From: Pseudomonas sp. RIT-PI-q
GTDB lineage: Bacteria; Pseudomonadota; Gammaproteobacteria; Pseudomonadales; Pseudomonadaceae
NCBI RefSeq assembly: GCF_001297125.1
Contig: NZ_LHPC01000023.1
Coordinates: 1-64,000, forward strand
Reading direction: 5' to 3'
Length of the DNA: 64,000 nt
The position numbers were made by a program, and so were the translations under genes. The number at the start of each line of letters is the position of its first letter. The first letter of the stretch is position 1. Shown in pieces: positions 24,908 to 34,515 of this stretch. The notes under the pieces were generated by a model that saw nothing but the letters and a program-made list of their open reading frames with translations, was not told the origin of the DNA and did not search any database.

Positions 24908-25789
24908 ATGGAATTTTTCTTTGAAGTGCTGATTGGCGGGTTGCTCGCCGGCGTCATGTATTCCTTGGTGGCCATCGGTTTCGTACTGATCTACAAGGCC
25001 TCCGGCGTCTTCAATTTCGCCCAGGGCGCGATGGTGCTGTTCGCCGCACTGACCTTTGTCAGCCTGCTCGAACGCGGCTTTCCCTTCGTTTGGGCGTTCA
25101 TCGCGACGCTGGCGAGCATGGTGGTGCTGGCGTTGCTGGTGGAGAAAATGGTCCTGCGGCCCTTGGTCAATCGCCCGCCGATCATCCTGTTCATGGCCAC
25201 GCTCGGGCTGTCTTACATGATCGAAGGCCTGGCGCAGTTCCTCTGGGGCGCGCAGGTCCACGGCCTGGAATTGGGCATCGCTGATGAACCGCTGGAAATC
25301 CGCGGAATGCTGCTCTCGCAGTTCGACCTGTTCGCCGCTGGCACGGCCGCCACGTTGGTGATCGCTTTGTCGCTGCTGTTCAACAAGACCCGGGTCGGCT
25401 TGTCCTTGCGCGCCGTTGCCGATGATCCGCTGGCGTCGCTGGCCGTGGGCATTCGCTTGCCACGGATCTGGGCGCTGGTGTGGGCGGTGGCCGGTTTTGT
25501 CGGGCTGGTCGCGGGGTTGCTCTGGGGGGCTCGCCTGGGGGTGCAGTTCTCCTTGTCGCTGGTGGTGCTCAAGGCGCTGCCCGTGCTGATCATCGGTGGG
25601 TTCTCGTCGATTGGCGGCGCGATTGTGGGTGGGTTGATCATCGGCGCGGCGGAAAAAATTGCCGAGATCTACCTCGGCCCGATCATCGGCAGCGGCATCG
25701 AAAACTGGGTGCCTTACGTCCTCGCCTTGCTGTTCCTTTTGGTGCGGCCTGCGGGGTTGTTTGGCGAGCGCGCGATCGAGCGGGTCTGA
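24908..25789 (+). CDS. Branched-chain-type ABC permease, LivH
   Basis: 293 residues, about eight hydrophobic segments. The LivH hallmarks are IYKASGVFNFAQGAMVLF near the N terminus and VLIIGGFSSIGGAIVGGLIIG near the C terminus. It starts three bases after the stop of the ATPase gene. The substrate of this transporter family ranges from amino acids to aromatic and dicarboxylic acids. Confidence 0.9.
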   Translation: MEFFFEVLIGGLLAGVMYSLVAIGFVLIYKASGVFNFAQGAMVLFAALTFVSLLERGFPFVWAFIATLASMVVLALLVEKMVLRPLVNRPPIILFMATLGLSYMIEGLAQFLWGAQVHGLELGIADEPLEIRGMLLSQFDLFAAGTAATLVIALSLLFNKTRVGLSLRAVADDPLASLAVGIRLPRIWALVWAVAGFVGLVAGLLWGARLGVQFSLSLVVLKALPVLIIGGFSSIGGAIVGGLIIGAAEKIAEIYLGPIIGSGIENWVPYVLALLFLLVRPAGLFGERAIERV

Positions 25790-25811
25790 TTTTCTTTCAA
25801 GGAGTGCCTCC

Positions 25812-26879
25812 ATGCTCTATCAAGAAGCCGGTCAACTGAGCACCACCTACGCGGCGGAGCGACGCACGTTTCGCTTGCGCCAGGACCGTCTGGGGCTGTG
25901 GCTGCTATTGGGCTTTGCCTTCATCGCGGTGCCTTGGCTCGGCAATGACTATTGGTTCAGCGCGATTCTGGTTCCGCTGCTGGTGCTGTCTCTGGCGGGT
26001 CTCGGCCTGAACCTGCTGACGGGCTACGCCGGGCAACTCTCGCTGGGTTCGGCGGCGTTCATGGCGGGGGGGGGTTTTTCGGCCTACAACCTGCAATTGC
26101 GCGTGCCCGGTTTGCCGTTGCTGCTGAGCTTTGCGCTGGGCGGGGTGATCGCCGCGCTGGTGGCGGTGCTGTTCGGGTTGCCGAGCCTGCGGATCAAGGG
26201 TTTTTATCTGCTGGTGGCGACGTTGGCCGCACAGTTCGTCGTGGAATGGGTGTTGACCCGGTTCAGCTGGTTTACCAATGACAACGCGTCCGGCGTCATC
26301 ACTTCGCCACCGCTGCTGATCGCCGGGCTGGATTTCAGTTCGCCCCGAGGCCGTTACCTGTTGACCTTGGCCGTGGTGGTGGCGCTGTTCTGGCTGGGCA
26401 AGAACCTGGTGCGCAGCGAGTTGGGGCGCAACTGGATGGCGGTGCGCGACATGGACACCGCCGCAGCAGTCATCGGCATTCGCCTGTTCAAGGCCAAGTT
26501 GCTGGCGTTTGCCATCAGCGGCTTCTACCTCGGCATCGCCGGTTCGCTGTGGGCGTTCGCTTATCTGGGCACGGTGGAACCCCACGGTTTCGATCTCAGC
26601 CGCTCATTCCAGGTCTTGTTCATCATCATTATCGGCGGCCTGGGCAGTGTGCTCGGCAACTTTCTTGGCGCGGCGTTCATCGTGCTGTTTCCGATTCTGC
26701 TGGCCAATGTCTGCGGGCTGTTGCCCACGGGGCTGATCGATTCCGGGCAGTTGGAAAACATCCAGAAAATGCTGTTCGGCGCACTGATCATCGCCTTCCT
26801 GATCAAGGAACCCGAGGGCCTGGCCCGGCTGTGGCAGCGCTTTCGCCAACGGGCACGGGTCTGGCCGTTGCGCTACTGA
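25812..26879 (+). CDS. Branched-chain-type ABC permease, LivM
   Basis: 355 residues from the ATG at 25812, which has AAGGAG ahead. LivM words are GLNLLTGYAGQLSLGSAAFMA, FGLPSLRIKGFYLLVATLA and IIIGGLGSVLGNFLGA. The extra N-terminal hydrophilic stretch (LSTTYAAERRTFRLRQDR) precedes about ten membrane segments. It forms the heterodimeric pore with the LivH-type protein. Confidence 0.9.
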   Translation: MLYQEAGQLSTTYAAERRTFRLRQDRLGLWLLLGFAFIAVPWLGNDYWFSAILVPLLVLSLAGLGLNLLTGYAGQLSLGSAAFMAGGGFSAYNLQLRVPGLPLLLSFALGGVIAALVAVLFGLPSLRIKGFYLLVATLAAQFVVEWVLTRFSWFTNDNASGVITSPPLLIAGLDFSSPRGRYLLTLAVVVALFWLGKNLVRSELGRNWMAVRDMDTAAAVIGIRLFKAKLLAFAISGFYLGIAGSLWAFAYLGTVEPHGFDLSRSFQVLFIIIIGGLGSVLGNFLGAAFIVLFPILLANVCGLLPTGLIDSGQLENIQKMLFGALIIAFLIKEPEGLARLWQRFRQRARVWPLRY

Positions 26880-26933
26880 TTGCTTTCATCCCTGACAAAA
26901 AAACACATCGATCGACCACGAGGAACCGCCTTT

Positions 26934-28265
26934 ATGACTCACCGCAAACCGCTGCGCCGCCTGGCGTTGTGCCTGGCTTTGCTGACCGCCGGGCTCAGTG
27001 CCTGCGCCCAGGCTGCCAACGAACAGTACTTTCCCTTGCAGAGCTATCGGGTCGGGCCTTACGCCGCGGGTGGCACCGGCTTCTTCGGCGGGTTTATCGA
27101 TTACCTGCAATACATCAACGCCAAGGGCGGGGTAAACGGGGTCAAGCTGACCTGGAGCGAGTGTGAAACCGAGTACGTCGTGGAGAAGGGCGTCGAATGC
27201 TACGAGCGTCTCAAAGGGGGGCTCAATGGCGCGCCAGCCGCCGCGACCAATCCGCTGTCGGTGGGCATTGCCTACGCGACACTGGATCGTTCGACGGCCG
27301 ACAAACTGCCGCTGATCACCATCAACCATGGCCGCACCGATTCCACCGATGGCAGCGTCTTCCCTTATGTGTTTCCGTTGCAGCTCAACCCGTATTCGGA
27401 AGTCTCGGCGATCATCAATTACATCGGCCAGCGCGAAGGCGGGGCTGACAAGCTCAAAGGCAAGAAAATCGCCGTGCTCTACCACGGCTCGCCGTATGGC
27501 AAGGAAACCAACGGCGTGCTGGAAACCCTGGCAAAAAATGCCGGTTTCGAGCTGACCCTTCTCGAAGTGCCGCACCCCGGCAACGAACAACAATCGCAGT
27601 GGCTGAACATTCGTCGGCTCAAGCCTGACTGGGTGATCCTGCGCGGTTGGGGGGTGATGAATCCGGTGGCGCTGAAGTCGGCGCAAAAAGTCGGTTACCC
27701 GGCGGATCACATCATCGGCAACATCTGGAGCAACTCGGAAGAAGACGTGGTCCCGGCAGGCGCTGCGGCCAAAGGATTCATCTCGATCACCACCCACCCA
27801 TCAGGGACCGATTTCCCGGTGCTGCAAGGCATCAAGCAAAACGTGGTGGACGCGGGCAAGGGCAACCTGGCCGACCCGAAACGCTTCGGCACCGTGTACT
27901 ACAACCTCGGTGTGGTGAACGGCATTCTCAACGTCGAAGCCCTGCGCCTGGCTCAGGAAAAGTACGGCAACAAGCCGCTGACCGGTGAGCAGGTGCGCTG
28001 GGGCTTCGAGCACCTGAACCTCGACGATGCACGCTTGCAGGCCTTGGGCGCCAAGGGCCTGGTGCAGCCGTTGAAACTGTCTTGCGCCGACCATGAAGGC
28101 GGCGGTGCCGTGCGCTTCCAACAATGGGACGGTCAACGCTGGAACCTGATCAGCGACTGGGTCCAGGCTGATCGCGCGTTGCTGCGGCCAATCATCGAAG
28201 CCTCCGCCGCCCAATACGCCAAGGAAAAGGGCATCACCGCGCGCAACTGCAGCCAGGAGCAATAA
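26934..28265 (+). CDS. Periplasmic (probably lipoprotein) binding protein of the liv-type transporter
   Basis: 443 residues. The signal sequence ends in GLSAC, which fits a lipobox (Leu-Ser-Ala-Cys), so it is probably anchored by a lipidated Cys. The mature part is a type-I periplasmic binding fold of the LivK kind (KGGVNGVKLTWSECE; KKIAVLYHGSPYGKE; DHIIGNIWSNSEEDVV). It is longer than amino-acid LivK proteins, as in homologues for aromatic or fatty-type acids. The ATG at 26934 has GAGGA ahead. Confidence 0.87.
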   Translation: MTHRKPLRRLALCLALLTAGLSACAQAANEQYFPLQSYRVGPYAAGGTGFFGGFIDYLQYINAKGGVNGVKLTWSECETEYVVEKGVECYERLKGGLNGAPAAATNPLSVGIAYATLDRSTADKLPLITINHGRTDSTDGSVFPYVFPLQLNPYSEVSAIINYIGQREGGADKLKGKKIAVLYHGSPYGKETNGVLETLAKNAGFELTLLEVPHPGNEQQSQWLNIRRLKPDWVILRGWGVMNPVALKSAQKVGYPADHIIGNIWSNSEEDVVPAGAAAKGFISITTHPSGTDFPVLQGIKQNVVDAGKGNLADPKRFGTVYYNLGVVNGILNVEALRLAQEKYGNKPLTGEQVRWGFEHLNLDDARLQALGAKGLVQPLKLSCADHEGGGAVRFQQWDGQRWNLISDWVQADRALLRPIIEASAAQYAKEKGITARNCSQEQ

Positions 28266-28271
28266 CGTCCG

Positions 28272-29057
28272 ATGAGCCAGAGCCTACACGCCGACCCGCC
28301 ATTGCTGAGCATGGAGCAGGTCGAAGTTTTCTACGAGCAGTCGATTCTCGCCTTGCGCGGCGTCACGCTGCAGGTCGGCAAGGGGCAGATGGTGGCGTTG
28401 CTGGGGGCCAACGGCGCTGGCAAAAGCACCACGCTGAAGGCGATTTCCAGCCTGGTGCGGGCCGAGCGCGGTGAAGTGACCAAGGGCCGAATCCTCTATC
28501 AAGGACAGGTGATCACCGATGCCGACCCCGCCAGCCTGGTGCTGGCGGGGCTGGCCCAGGTGCTTGAAGGCCGGCATTGCTTCACCCACCTGACGGTCGA
28601 ACAGAACCTGCTGATCGGCGGGTTTGTCGGGCGGCCGTCACGCCAGGTGCTGAATCAGCGACTGGAACGCATCTACGGCTACTTCCCCAGGTTGCGCCTG
28701 CTACGCAAACGCCTGACCGGCTACACCTCGGGCGGCGAGCAGCAAATGGTCGCCATCGGTCGCGCCCTGATGTCCAAGCCGCGTCTGTTACTGCTGGATG
28801 AACCGTCCATGGGCCTGGCGCCGCAAGTGGTCGAAGAAATTTTCGAGATCCTCGCCCGGCTCAATCGCGATGAAGGGTTGAGCCTGCTGGTGGCCGAGCA
28901 AAACATCAACCTCGCCCTCGATTATGCGCAGTACGCGTTTGTACTGGAGAACGGTCGAGTGGTGGATGAGGGTTCGGCGGCCGAGTTGGCCGGGCGCGAG
29001 GATATTCAGAATTATTATCTCGGGGCGGTCTCTGCCGGGGCGGGTTCCAGCGGATAA
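28272..29057 (+). CDS. ABC transporter ATPase, LivF type
   Basis: 261 residues. Walker A LLGANGAGKST, signature YTSGGEQQMVAIGRAL, Walker B LLLLDEPSMGLAP, switch region LLVAEQNINLALDYA. It is the last gene of the sigma-54-linked operon. Its last 43 bases overlap the convergent quinone reductase gene, so there is no room for a terminator between the two. Confidence 0.9.
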   Translation: MSQSLHADPPLLSMEQVEVFYEQSILALRGVTLQVGKGQMVALLGANGAGKSTTLKAISSLVRAERGEVTKGRILYQGQVITDADPASLVLAGLAQVLEGRHCFTHLTVEQNLLIGGFVGRPSRQVLNQRLERIYGYFPRLRLLRKRLTGYTSGGEQQMVAIGRALMSKPRLLLLDEPSMGLAPQVVEEIFEILARLNRDEGLSLLVAEQNINLALDYAQYAFVLENGRVVDEGSAAELAGREDIQNYYLGAVSAGAGSSG

Positions 29058-29743
29058 AGCCGGTCATCGAACTGACTCAAGCGCGGGAAGCACAGCGGTT
29101 GATCCTCGCCGACAGTCTCCAGTCGCTGGCGATAGCGGGTCAGGAAATCCTGACGCGCTTGCGCACTGATGTACGGAACATGCCAACCGACAAAAGGCTG
29201 GAGGACGTCCAACCCGACATAGGCCAAAGTCCCGCGCAGGAGCGGGCGCAGCATATCCTCCAACGGACCATGGATGGCGCCCTCGCCGAACATGTGTTCA
29301 CGCCCGCCCAGCGTCACCGTCACCAGGGCTTTCTTGCCGCTGAGGCCGCCTTGATCGTAGAAGCGTTTGCCGCCATAGCAGATGCCGGACACCAGTACAC
29401 GATCAATCCAGCCCTTGAGAATGGCCGGGGTCGAGAACCAGTAAATCGGGAAGTTGAGGATCAGCAGGTCCGCCCACAACAGCTTGTCCAGCTCCTGCTG
29501 GATATCGCTGGCCAGTGTCTGTTCTTTGCTGCTGCGGCGTTGCTCAAGCGCATAGACCAGGTACTCGGGGTTTTCCCTGGCGCTGAAATCCTCGGCGCTG
29601 GCCACCGGGTTCCAGTTCATCTCGTATAAGTCGGAGACCCGGACCTGATGCCCCTGGGATTGCAAGGTCTCGACTGCCTGATCGCGCAGCGCCGCGGTGA
29701 AGGATTTTGGTTCGGGGTGGGCATGCACGATTAACACGTTCAT
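29015..29743 (-). CDS. Flavodoxin-fold NAD(P)H quinone oxidoreductase
   Basis: 242 residues of the NQO1/KefF/MdaB type. NVLIVHAHPEPKSFTAAL at the N terminus binds the flavin phosphate; LLILNFPIYWFSTPAILKGWIDRV and the Gly-rich ALVTVTLGG form the rest of the FMN/FAD site. The ATG at 29743 is chosen over the longer frame. It lies 35 bases behind the carboxyltransferase gene and is probably the tail of that operon. Confidence 0.85.
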   Translation of the reverse strand: MNVLIVHAHPEPKSFTAALRDQAVETLQSQGHQVRVSDLYEMNWNPVASAEDFSARENPEYLVYALEQRRSSKEQTLASDIQQELDKLLWADLLILNFPIYWFSTPAILKGWIDRVLVSGICYGGKRFYDQGGLSGKKALVTVTLGGREHMFGEGAIHGPLEDMLRPLLRGTLAYVGLDVLQPFVGWHVPYISAQARQDFLTRYRQRLETVGEDQPLCFPRLSQFDDRLYPLEPAPAETAPR

Positions 29744-29778
29744 GGTGATTCCTTGATCAATGGTTGGCTGGCGGCCGG

Positions 29779-31317
29779 TTAAAAGTAGGTCGGCCACGTG
29801 CGCATTTCATGGCGTCCGACACCGTTATTGATGCCGCGCCATTGAGCCGCCAGGGCGTCGGCCAGAAAGCGCCGGGTTTCCCCCGGTGCGATCACCTCGT
29901 GGGTGCCCATCGCGCCGGCCAGGGCAAAGGCCGAGGGGTCTTTTGAATAGTCAGCGCGCAGTTGCTCGTAGCGCTCGGGGTCGGACTCACGTGGCACGTC
30001 ATGCACCACGCTGACCGCCACAGCTGGGTCGACAAAACTGACATCAGCCGAACACCAGGCGGCCGACTGGTCGCTGTTGCGGCCGCCACCGAAATTCAAG
30101 TAGGCCTGACCGAAACTCTTGCGCACGATCACTGAAATCTTCGGCACCGAGCACAGTTGCACCGCATGAATCATGTTCATGATATGGGCCGGCGCGGCGC
30201 GTTTCTCGCCTTCGATGCCCACGAGGAAGCCGGGCGTATCGACCAGAAAGACCAGCGGGATGTTGAACGAGTCACACAGTGCGATAAAGCCGCTGGCCTT
30301 GCGGCAGGCGTCGGCGTCCAGCGCCCCGCCTTTGAATTGCGGGTTGGAGGCGACGATGCCAACGCTGGCGCCTTCAAGGCGGGCGAGGGCGGTGACCACC
30401 GAGCGACCGAAGCGATCCTTGAGGGGGAACAGACTGTCGCGATCGACCAGGGTGGCCAGCAGCTTGCGCATGTCGTAGGTTTTGGTGCGCTCAAGCGGGA
30501 CGACGGTTTGCGGTCCCGACGCGTCCGGTCGGTCCTCGGGCTCGACGGGCAGAACGGCCGGAGTCTCGTTCGAGTGAGAGGGCAAGTAGCTGAGAAAACG
30601 CCGAATGGCGGTCAGCGCTTCCTGGTCATTGTTGACCACCATGTCGGCCAGCCCGGTGATTTCAGAGTGCATGCGCCAGCCACCGAGTTCTTCGGTATCT
30701 GACGACTCGCCGATCGCCACTGAAGTGACCTTGGGGCTGGAAACGGCAAGCAGTGCGCCCTTGCGCATCACCGTGAAGTCCGCCAGGCACGAGTACCAAC
30801 TCGCCGAGCCAAAGCATGGCCCGAGCACCGCACTGACCCACGGAGTCTCGCGGCGCCGGCAATATTGCTGGGCATCCTGTCCGCCACTGGCCATGCTCGC
30901 CGCGCCCATGGCGTCCTGCATGCGCTGGCCCGACGATTCGCCGAGGAAGATCAGCGGCATGCCGTTGCGCGTGGCGCATTCCTTCATGTAAGCAATCTTG
31001 CGTGCATTGATCCATGAGGACGAGGCGCCTTTCACGGTCATGTCGTTGGACACGACGGCTACCCGGCGCGAATCAATACGGCCAAACCCGGTGATCTTGC
31101 CGTCAGCGGGTGTGCTGTCGCGATCCTCGGGGCGGGAGGAGTGAGCGAGCATGCCGATTTCGCTGAACGAATGCGGGTCGAGCAAACCCTCCAGGCGTTC
31201 TCGTGCGTTGAGCATGCCGGCGTCACGACGTCTTTGCAGCTTGGCTTCGCCGCCCATTTGCAGGGCGCTCAGGCGGCGTGAATGCAGTTCCTGTTCGGGT
31301 GTGTGCTCATCGTTCAT
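29779..31317 (-). CDS. Acyl-CoA carboxylase, carboxyltransferase (beta) subunit
   Basis: 512 residues of the PccB/MmdA (transcarboxylase 12S) family with two crotonase-like halves. The N-terminal half has LNARERLEGLLDP and FLGESSGQRM; the C-terminal half has FLVDTPGFLVGIEGE and the oxyanion glycines NFGGGRNSDQ. It takes carboxyl from biotin and gives it to an acyl-CoA, or the reverse. It lies at the end of the minus-strand operon, 55 bases after the thiolase-like gene. A second, clearly different copy lies at 42046. Acyl preference cannot be read by eye. Confidence 0.87.
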   Translation of the reverse strand: MNDEHTPEQELHSRRLSALQMGGEAKLQRRRDAGMLNARERLEGLLDPHSFSEIGMLAHSSRPEDRDSTPADGKITGFGRIDSRRVAVVSNDMTVKGASSSWINARKIAYMKECATRNGMPLIFLGESSGQRMQDAMGAASMASGGQDAQQYCRRRETPWVSAVLGPCFGSASWYSCLADFTVMRKGALLAVSSPKVTSVAIGESSDTEELGGWRMHSEITGLADMVVNNDQEALTAIRRFLSYLPSHSNETPAVLPVEPEDRPDASGPQTVVPLERTKTYDMRKLLATLVDRDSLFPLKDRFGRSVVTALARLEGASVGIVASNPQFKGGALDADACRKASGFIALCDSFNIPLVFLVDTPGFLVGIEGEKRAAPAHIMNMIHAVQLCSVPKISVIVRKSFGQAYLNFGGGRNSDQSAAWCSADVSFVDPAVAVSVVHDVPRESDPERYEQLRADYSKDPSAFALAGAMGTHEVIAPGETRRFLADALAAQWRGINNGVGRHEMRTWPTYF

Positions 31318-31372
31318 CAGTCAGTCTCGTTGGAAAACAGTGTGCGCAGGACGTGCGTGACTTCATCCATCG

Positions 31373-32557
31373 TCACTCGCCCGCGCCTGTCGCCAGCACC
31401 ATGGTCATGAAGGCCGACATCAGCAGCCCGCTGGCCTGGACCAGGCAACTGCTGGCGTTGGCGACCTGGCGCTCGCCACATTCACCACGCAACTGGCGCA
31501 CCGATTCGATCATCAACTGCATGCCGAACTGACCGGAATGGTTGAAGGCCAGTCCACCGCCGGAGGTATTCACCGGCAGTGCGCCACCGGGCGCTGCGAT
31601 GCCGCTACGCAGGAACGAACCGGCTTGGCCCGGCGCGCAGAAGCCCATGGCTTCGAGCGCGACCAGCACATTGATGGTGAAGGCGTCATAGATCTGCAGC
31701 ATGCTCAATTCGCTGCGATCGATACCCGACATGCCCAGGGCACGCTTGGCGCAACCGGCGATTGCGCCGTGGTCGAGCCAGTCGGTCGGGCCCAGCGGCG
31801 TCACGTGATGCAGATAAGTATCAGCGAAGCCGCGAATGAACACGGGGGGCTTCGCCAGCGTGCGGGCGGGTTCGGCTGTGGTCAGGATCAATGCACCGGC
31901 ACCGTCACTGACCAGGCAGATATCGGCCTTGCGCAAGGGGTCCGAGATCAGCGGTGAAGCCAGGTACTCCTCCATCGTCAGCGGTTTGCGCAGCGTCGCC
32001 TGCGGGTTCAATTGCGCCCAGCGCCGCGCATTGATTGCCACTTCGCCAAGGTCCTCGGCGCTCGCCTGATAGCGATGCACATACTGCTGCGCGAGCATCG
32101 CGTACCAACTGATCGGGCTGAGTACACCGTAAGGCGCGACGAACTGGCCGGATGGCGAACGCGGGTCGCTGATCCCCCCGCCACGGTGGCGGCTGTGATC
32201 CAGTCGCTGGGTGCTGCCGTAGGTGACCAGCGCCACCGAGCACAAGCCGGCATCGATCGCCGCCATGGCATGGATCAAGTGAGTGAGCGGCGAGCCACCG
32301 CCCACCACCGTGCTGTCGACGTAACGTGGCGTGATGCCCAGGTACTCGCTCACCAGCAGCGCATTGGCGCGGTCGTCCCAGTGGGCAAATACCCCATCGA
32401 CATCGGCCAGCGTCAGCCCGGCATCCAGCAGCGCGTCACGGGCGGATCGGCATTGCAGCGACAGCGCAGTGTCACCCGGCTGCGCCTTGCCAAGCCCGGC
32501 CTCGCCGACGCCGACAATGGCGTAGCGGCCCGCCAGGCGCGAAGGATCGTGGGTCAT
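31373..32557 (-). CDS. Thiolase-like protein (SCP2/Ltp type) lacking the nucleophilic Cys
   Basis: 394 residues with the thiolase fold. Where active thiolases have a cysteine (EAACASGA-like), this protein has TVVGGGSP (83-90). The later histidine segments are also altered: IYDAFT and GGGLAFNHSGQFG. Without the Cys, ordinary thiolysis is unlikely; retro-aldol cleavage as in Ltp2-type proteins is the nearest known alternative. A DUF35 partner, needed by many such proteins, is encoded two genes upstream. The start overlaps the ligase stop (ATGA). Confidence 0.85.
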   Translation of the reverse strand: MTHDPSRLAGRYAIVGVGEAGLGKAQPGDTALSLQCRSARDALLDAGLTLADVDGVFAHWDDRANALLVSEYLGITPRYVDSTVVGGGSPLTHLIHAMAAIDAGLCSVALVTYGSTQRLDHSRHRGGGISDPRSPSGQFVAPYGVLSPISWYAMLAQQYVHRYQASAEDLGEVAINARRWAQLNPQATLRKPLTMEEYLASPLISDPLRKADICLVSDGAGALILTTAEPARTLAKPPVFIRGFADTYLHHVTPLGPTDWLDHGAIAGCAKRALGMSGIDRSELSMLQIYDAFTINVLVALEAMGFCAPGQAGSFLRSGIAAPGGALPVNTSGGGLAFNHSGQFGMQLMIESVRQLRGECGERQVANASSCLVQASGLLMSAFMTMVLATGAGE

Positions 32558-34083
32558 GCTTGCGGCTCCTGCGCGATGAGCTGCGCACGCACGTCTTTCT
32601 TCAACACCTTGCCCACAGGGCTGCGCGGCAGGCTTTCCCAGAACAGCACCTGTTTCGGTGTTTTCAGGCTGCCGAGTTTGTCGCGGCAGGTGGCGATGAA
32701 TTCCTCGGCAGTCGCGCGGGTGCCAGCCTTGAGCTCGATGACGGCGATGACTTTCTCGCCCCAGTCGGCATCAGGCAACCCGACCACCGCGCAATCCATT
32801 ACCGCTGGATGCGCCCAGATCACCTGCTCGATTTCGCTCGGGTAGATGTTGAAACCGCCGGAGATGATCATGTCCTTGGTGCGATCGACGATGTACAGGT
32901 AACCCGCTTCGTCGAACACACCGATGTCACCGGTGTGGTGCCAGCCGAAACGGCGTGCTTCGGCGTTGGCTTGCGGATTGTCGTAGTAACCCGGCGCGAC
33001 CAGCTCGCCACGGGCGACGATTTCTCCGCGTTCGCCGGACTCGACGAATCGACCTTCTTCATCCATCAATGCCACTTCGCAGGCCCCGGTGGGGCGACCG
33101 GCGGAACCCAGGTGCTTGCCGTCACGCATGTGATCTTCGCGGGTCAGCACGGTAATGACCCCCGGCACTTCGGATTGGCCGTAGGCCTGCATGAACACCG
33201 GTCCCCACAACGCGATGCCTTCGCGCAGTTTGTCCACCGACATCGGCGCGGCGCCATAGATCACGTATTCCAGCGACGAGCAGTCGCGTGTCCTGGCATC
33301 CGGGTGCGACAGCAGTCGGTAGATCAGGGTCGGGGGCAGAAACAGGTGGGTGATGCGTTCCCGCTCGATGGTTTCCAGCACCACGCCCGGATCGGCGGAT
33401 GGCGCGATCACGTTACGCGTGCCGAAACTCGACAGCGCCATGGCGGTTGCGCCTGCGGCGTGGGTCAACGGTGCGACGACCAGATGCGCCGGGCTTTTGG
33501 CCGGTGGCATGAACTGGTTGCTGATGCGGTAGCAGGCGAGCAGCGCACGATGGCTTTGCATGATCGCTTTCGGCCGGCCAGTGGTGCCCCCTGAGGATTT
33601 GATCAGGGCGGTGTCGTCGAGCGAGTTGCGCACGGTGCAGCGCTGGCCGGCGTGTTCGCGGCACCAATTGGCAATGCTCAGGCCGGCGATGGGCTCATCC
33701 AGGCCTATCACGGTTGTCAGCGTCGGCACGCCCGCGCGGATGCGCTCGGCATGCTCGGCGTACTGGGAATGCAGGACCAGCACGGACAGTTGGGTGAATT
33801 TCATGAACCAGATCAGGCTGTCGATCGAGTCACGGGCGTTGAGGGGCACGAACGTAGCCCCTGCGCGCAAGGCGCCCAGCATGGCGACGAAGCTCAACGG
33901 ATGATTGGGCGCCAACACGCCCACATGGGGCGATCGAAAGCGCAGCAAGGTCAAGGCGTGACCGATAGCGTGGGAATCGGCCTGCACTTGGGCATAAGAG
34001 AGGCTGAAACCTGCACCTTGCAGGCAGGCGTTATCCGGGTGGCGATCCGCGCCGGCATCGAAGTGGTCGGTAATCATTTCCAT
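32554..34083 (-). CDS. Acyl-CoA ligase (AMP-forming), first copy
   Basis: 509 residues. The ATP loop KSSGGTTGRPKAIMQSH is intact around residue 165, the core motif YGQSEVPGV and the hinge DMIISGGFNIYPSEIE are present, and the catalytic Lys is in PRSPVGKVLKK near the C terminus. It should activate a carboxylic acid as the CoA thioester. It sits between the DUF35 gene (8 bases) and the thiolase-like gene (ATGA overlap). A longer frame exists, but ATGGAAATG at 34083 gives the normal family start. Confidence 0.9.
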   Translation of the reverse strand: MEMITDHFDAGADRHPDNACLQGAGFSLSYAQVQADSHAIGHALTLLRFRSPHVGVLAPNHPLSFVAMLGALRAGATFVPLNARDSIDSLIWFMKFTQLSVLVLHSQYAEHAERIRAGVPTLTTVIGLDEPIAGLSIANWCREHAGQRCTVRNSLDDTALIKSSGGTTGRPKAIMQSHRALLACYRISNQFMPPAKSPAHLVVAPLTHAAGATAMALSSFGTRNVIAPSADPGVVLETIERERITHLFLPPTLIYRLLSHPDARTRDCSSLEYVIYGAAPMSVDKLREGIALWGPVFMQAYGQSEVPGVITVLTREDHMRDGKHLGSAGRPTGACEVALMDEEGRFVESGERGEIVARGELVAPGYYDNPQANAEARRFGWHHTGDIGVFDEAGYLYIVDRTKDMIISGGFNIYPSEIEQVIWAHPAVMDCAVVGLPDADWGEKVIAVIELKAGTRATAEEFIATCRDKLGSLKTPKQVLFWESLPRSPVGKVLKKDVRAQLIAQEPQA

Positions 34084-34091
34084 GGTGGCGG

Positions 34092-34508
34092 CTAATCCAA
34101 AAGAGTGAACTGGGGCAGCGTGCAAGACTCGCTGACGGACTCGAAACAGACGCTGACGCGGGCGCCGATGGCGACGCTCTCAAGGTCGACATCCAGAATG
34201 TTGGCTACCAGACGCACACCTTCATCGAGGTCGATCAGCGCGACGACATAAGGCAGCCGCGACTCGAAGGCCGGGGAGGGCGCGATCCGGCAGACCGTGT
34301 AGGTGTAGATGCGCCCATGACCGCTGGCATTGACCCATTCAATGCTGTCGGACAGGCAGCCAATGCAAAACGCCCGTGGGTAAAACTGGCAGTGACCGCA
34401 GCTGCTGCAGCGCTGGATCACCAGTCGTTGCTGCTGGGCGGCCGCCCAATAGGCGGCCGTTTCAGCAGTGGGTTGCGGCAGTGGCCGTGCAAAGAGGGGA
34501 GTCGACAT
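34092..34508 (-). CDS. DUF35 / Zn-ribbon OB-fold protein
   Basis: 138 residues. Two CxxC pairs in RCSSCGHCQF and FCIGCL form a zinc ribbon, followed by an OB-fold with IYTYTVCRIAP and PYVVALIDLDEGVRL. Such proteins dock onto thiolase-like enzymes (PhlB with PhlC, ChsH2 with Ltp2) and bind the CoA substrate. Its presence beside the Cys-less thiolase-like gene supports a complex of the two. The ATG at 34508 lies seven bases after the previous stop. Confidence 0.87.
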   Translation of the reverse strand: MSTPLFARPLPQPTAETAAYWAAAQQQRLVIQRCSSCGHCQFYPRAFCIGCLSDSIEWVNASGHGRIYTYTVCRIAPSPAFESRLPYVVALIDLDEGVRLVANILDVDLESVAIGARVSVCFESVSESCTLPQFTLLD

Positions 34509-34515
34509 GGCAGCC

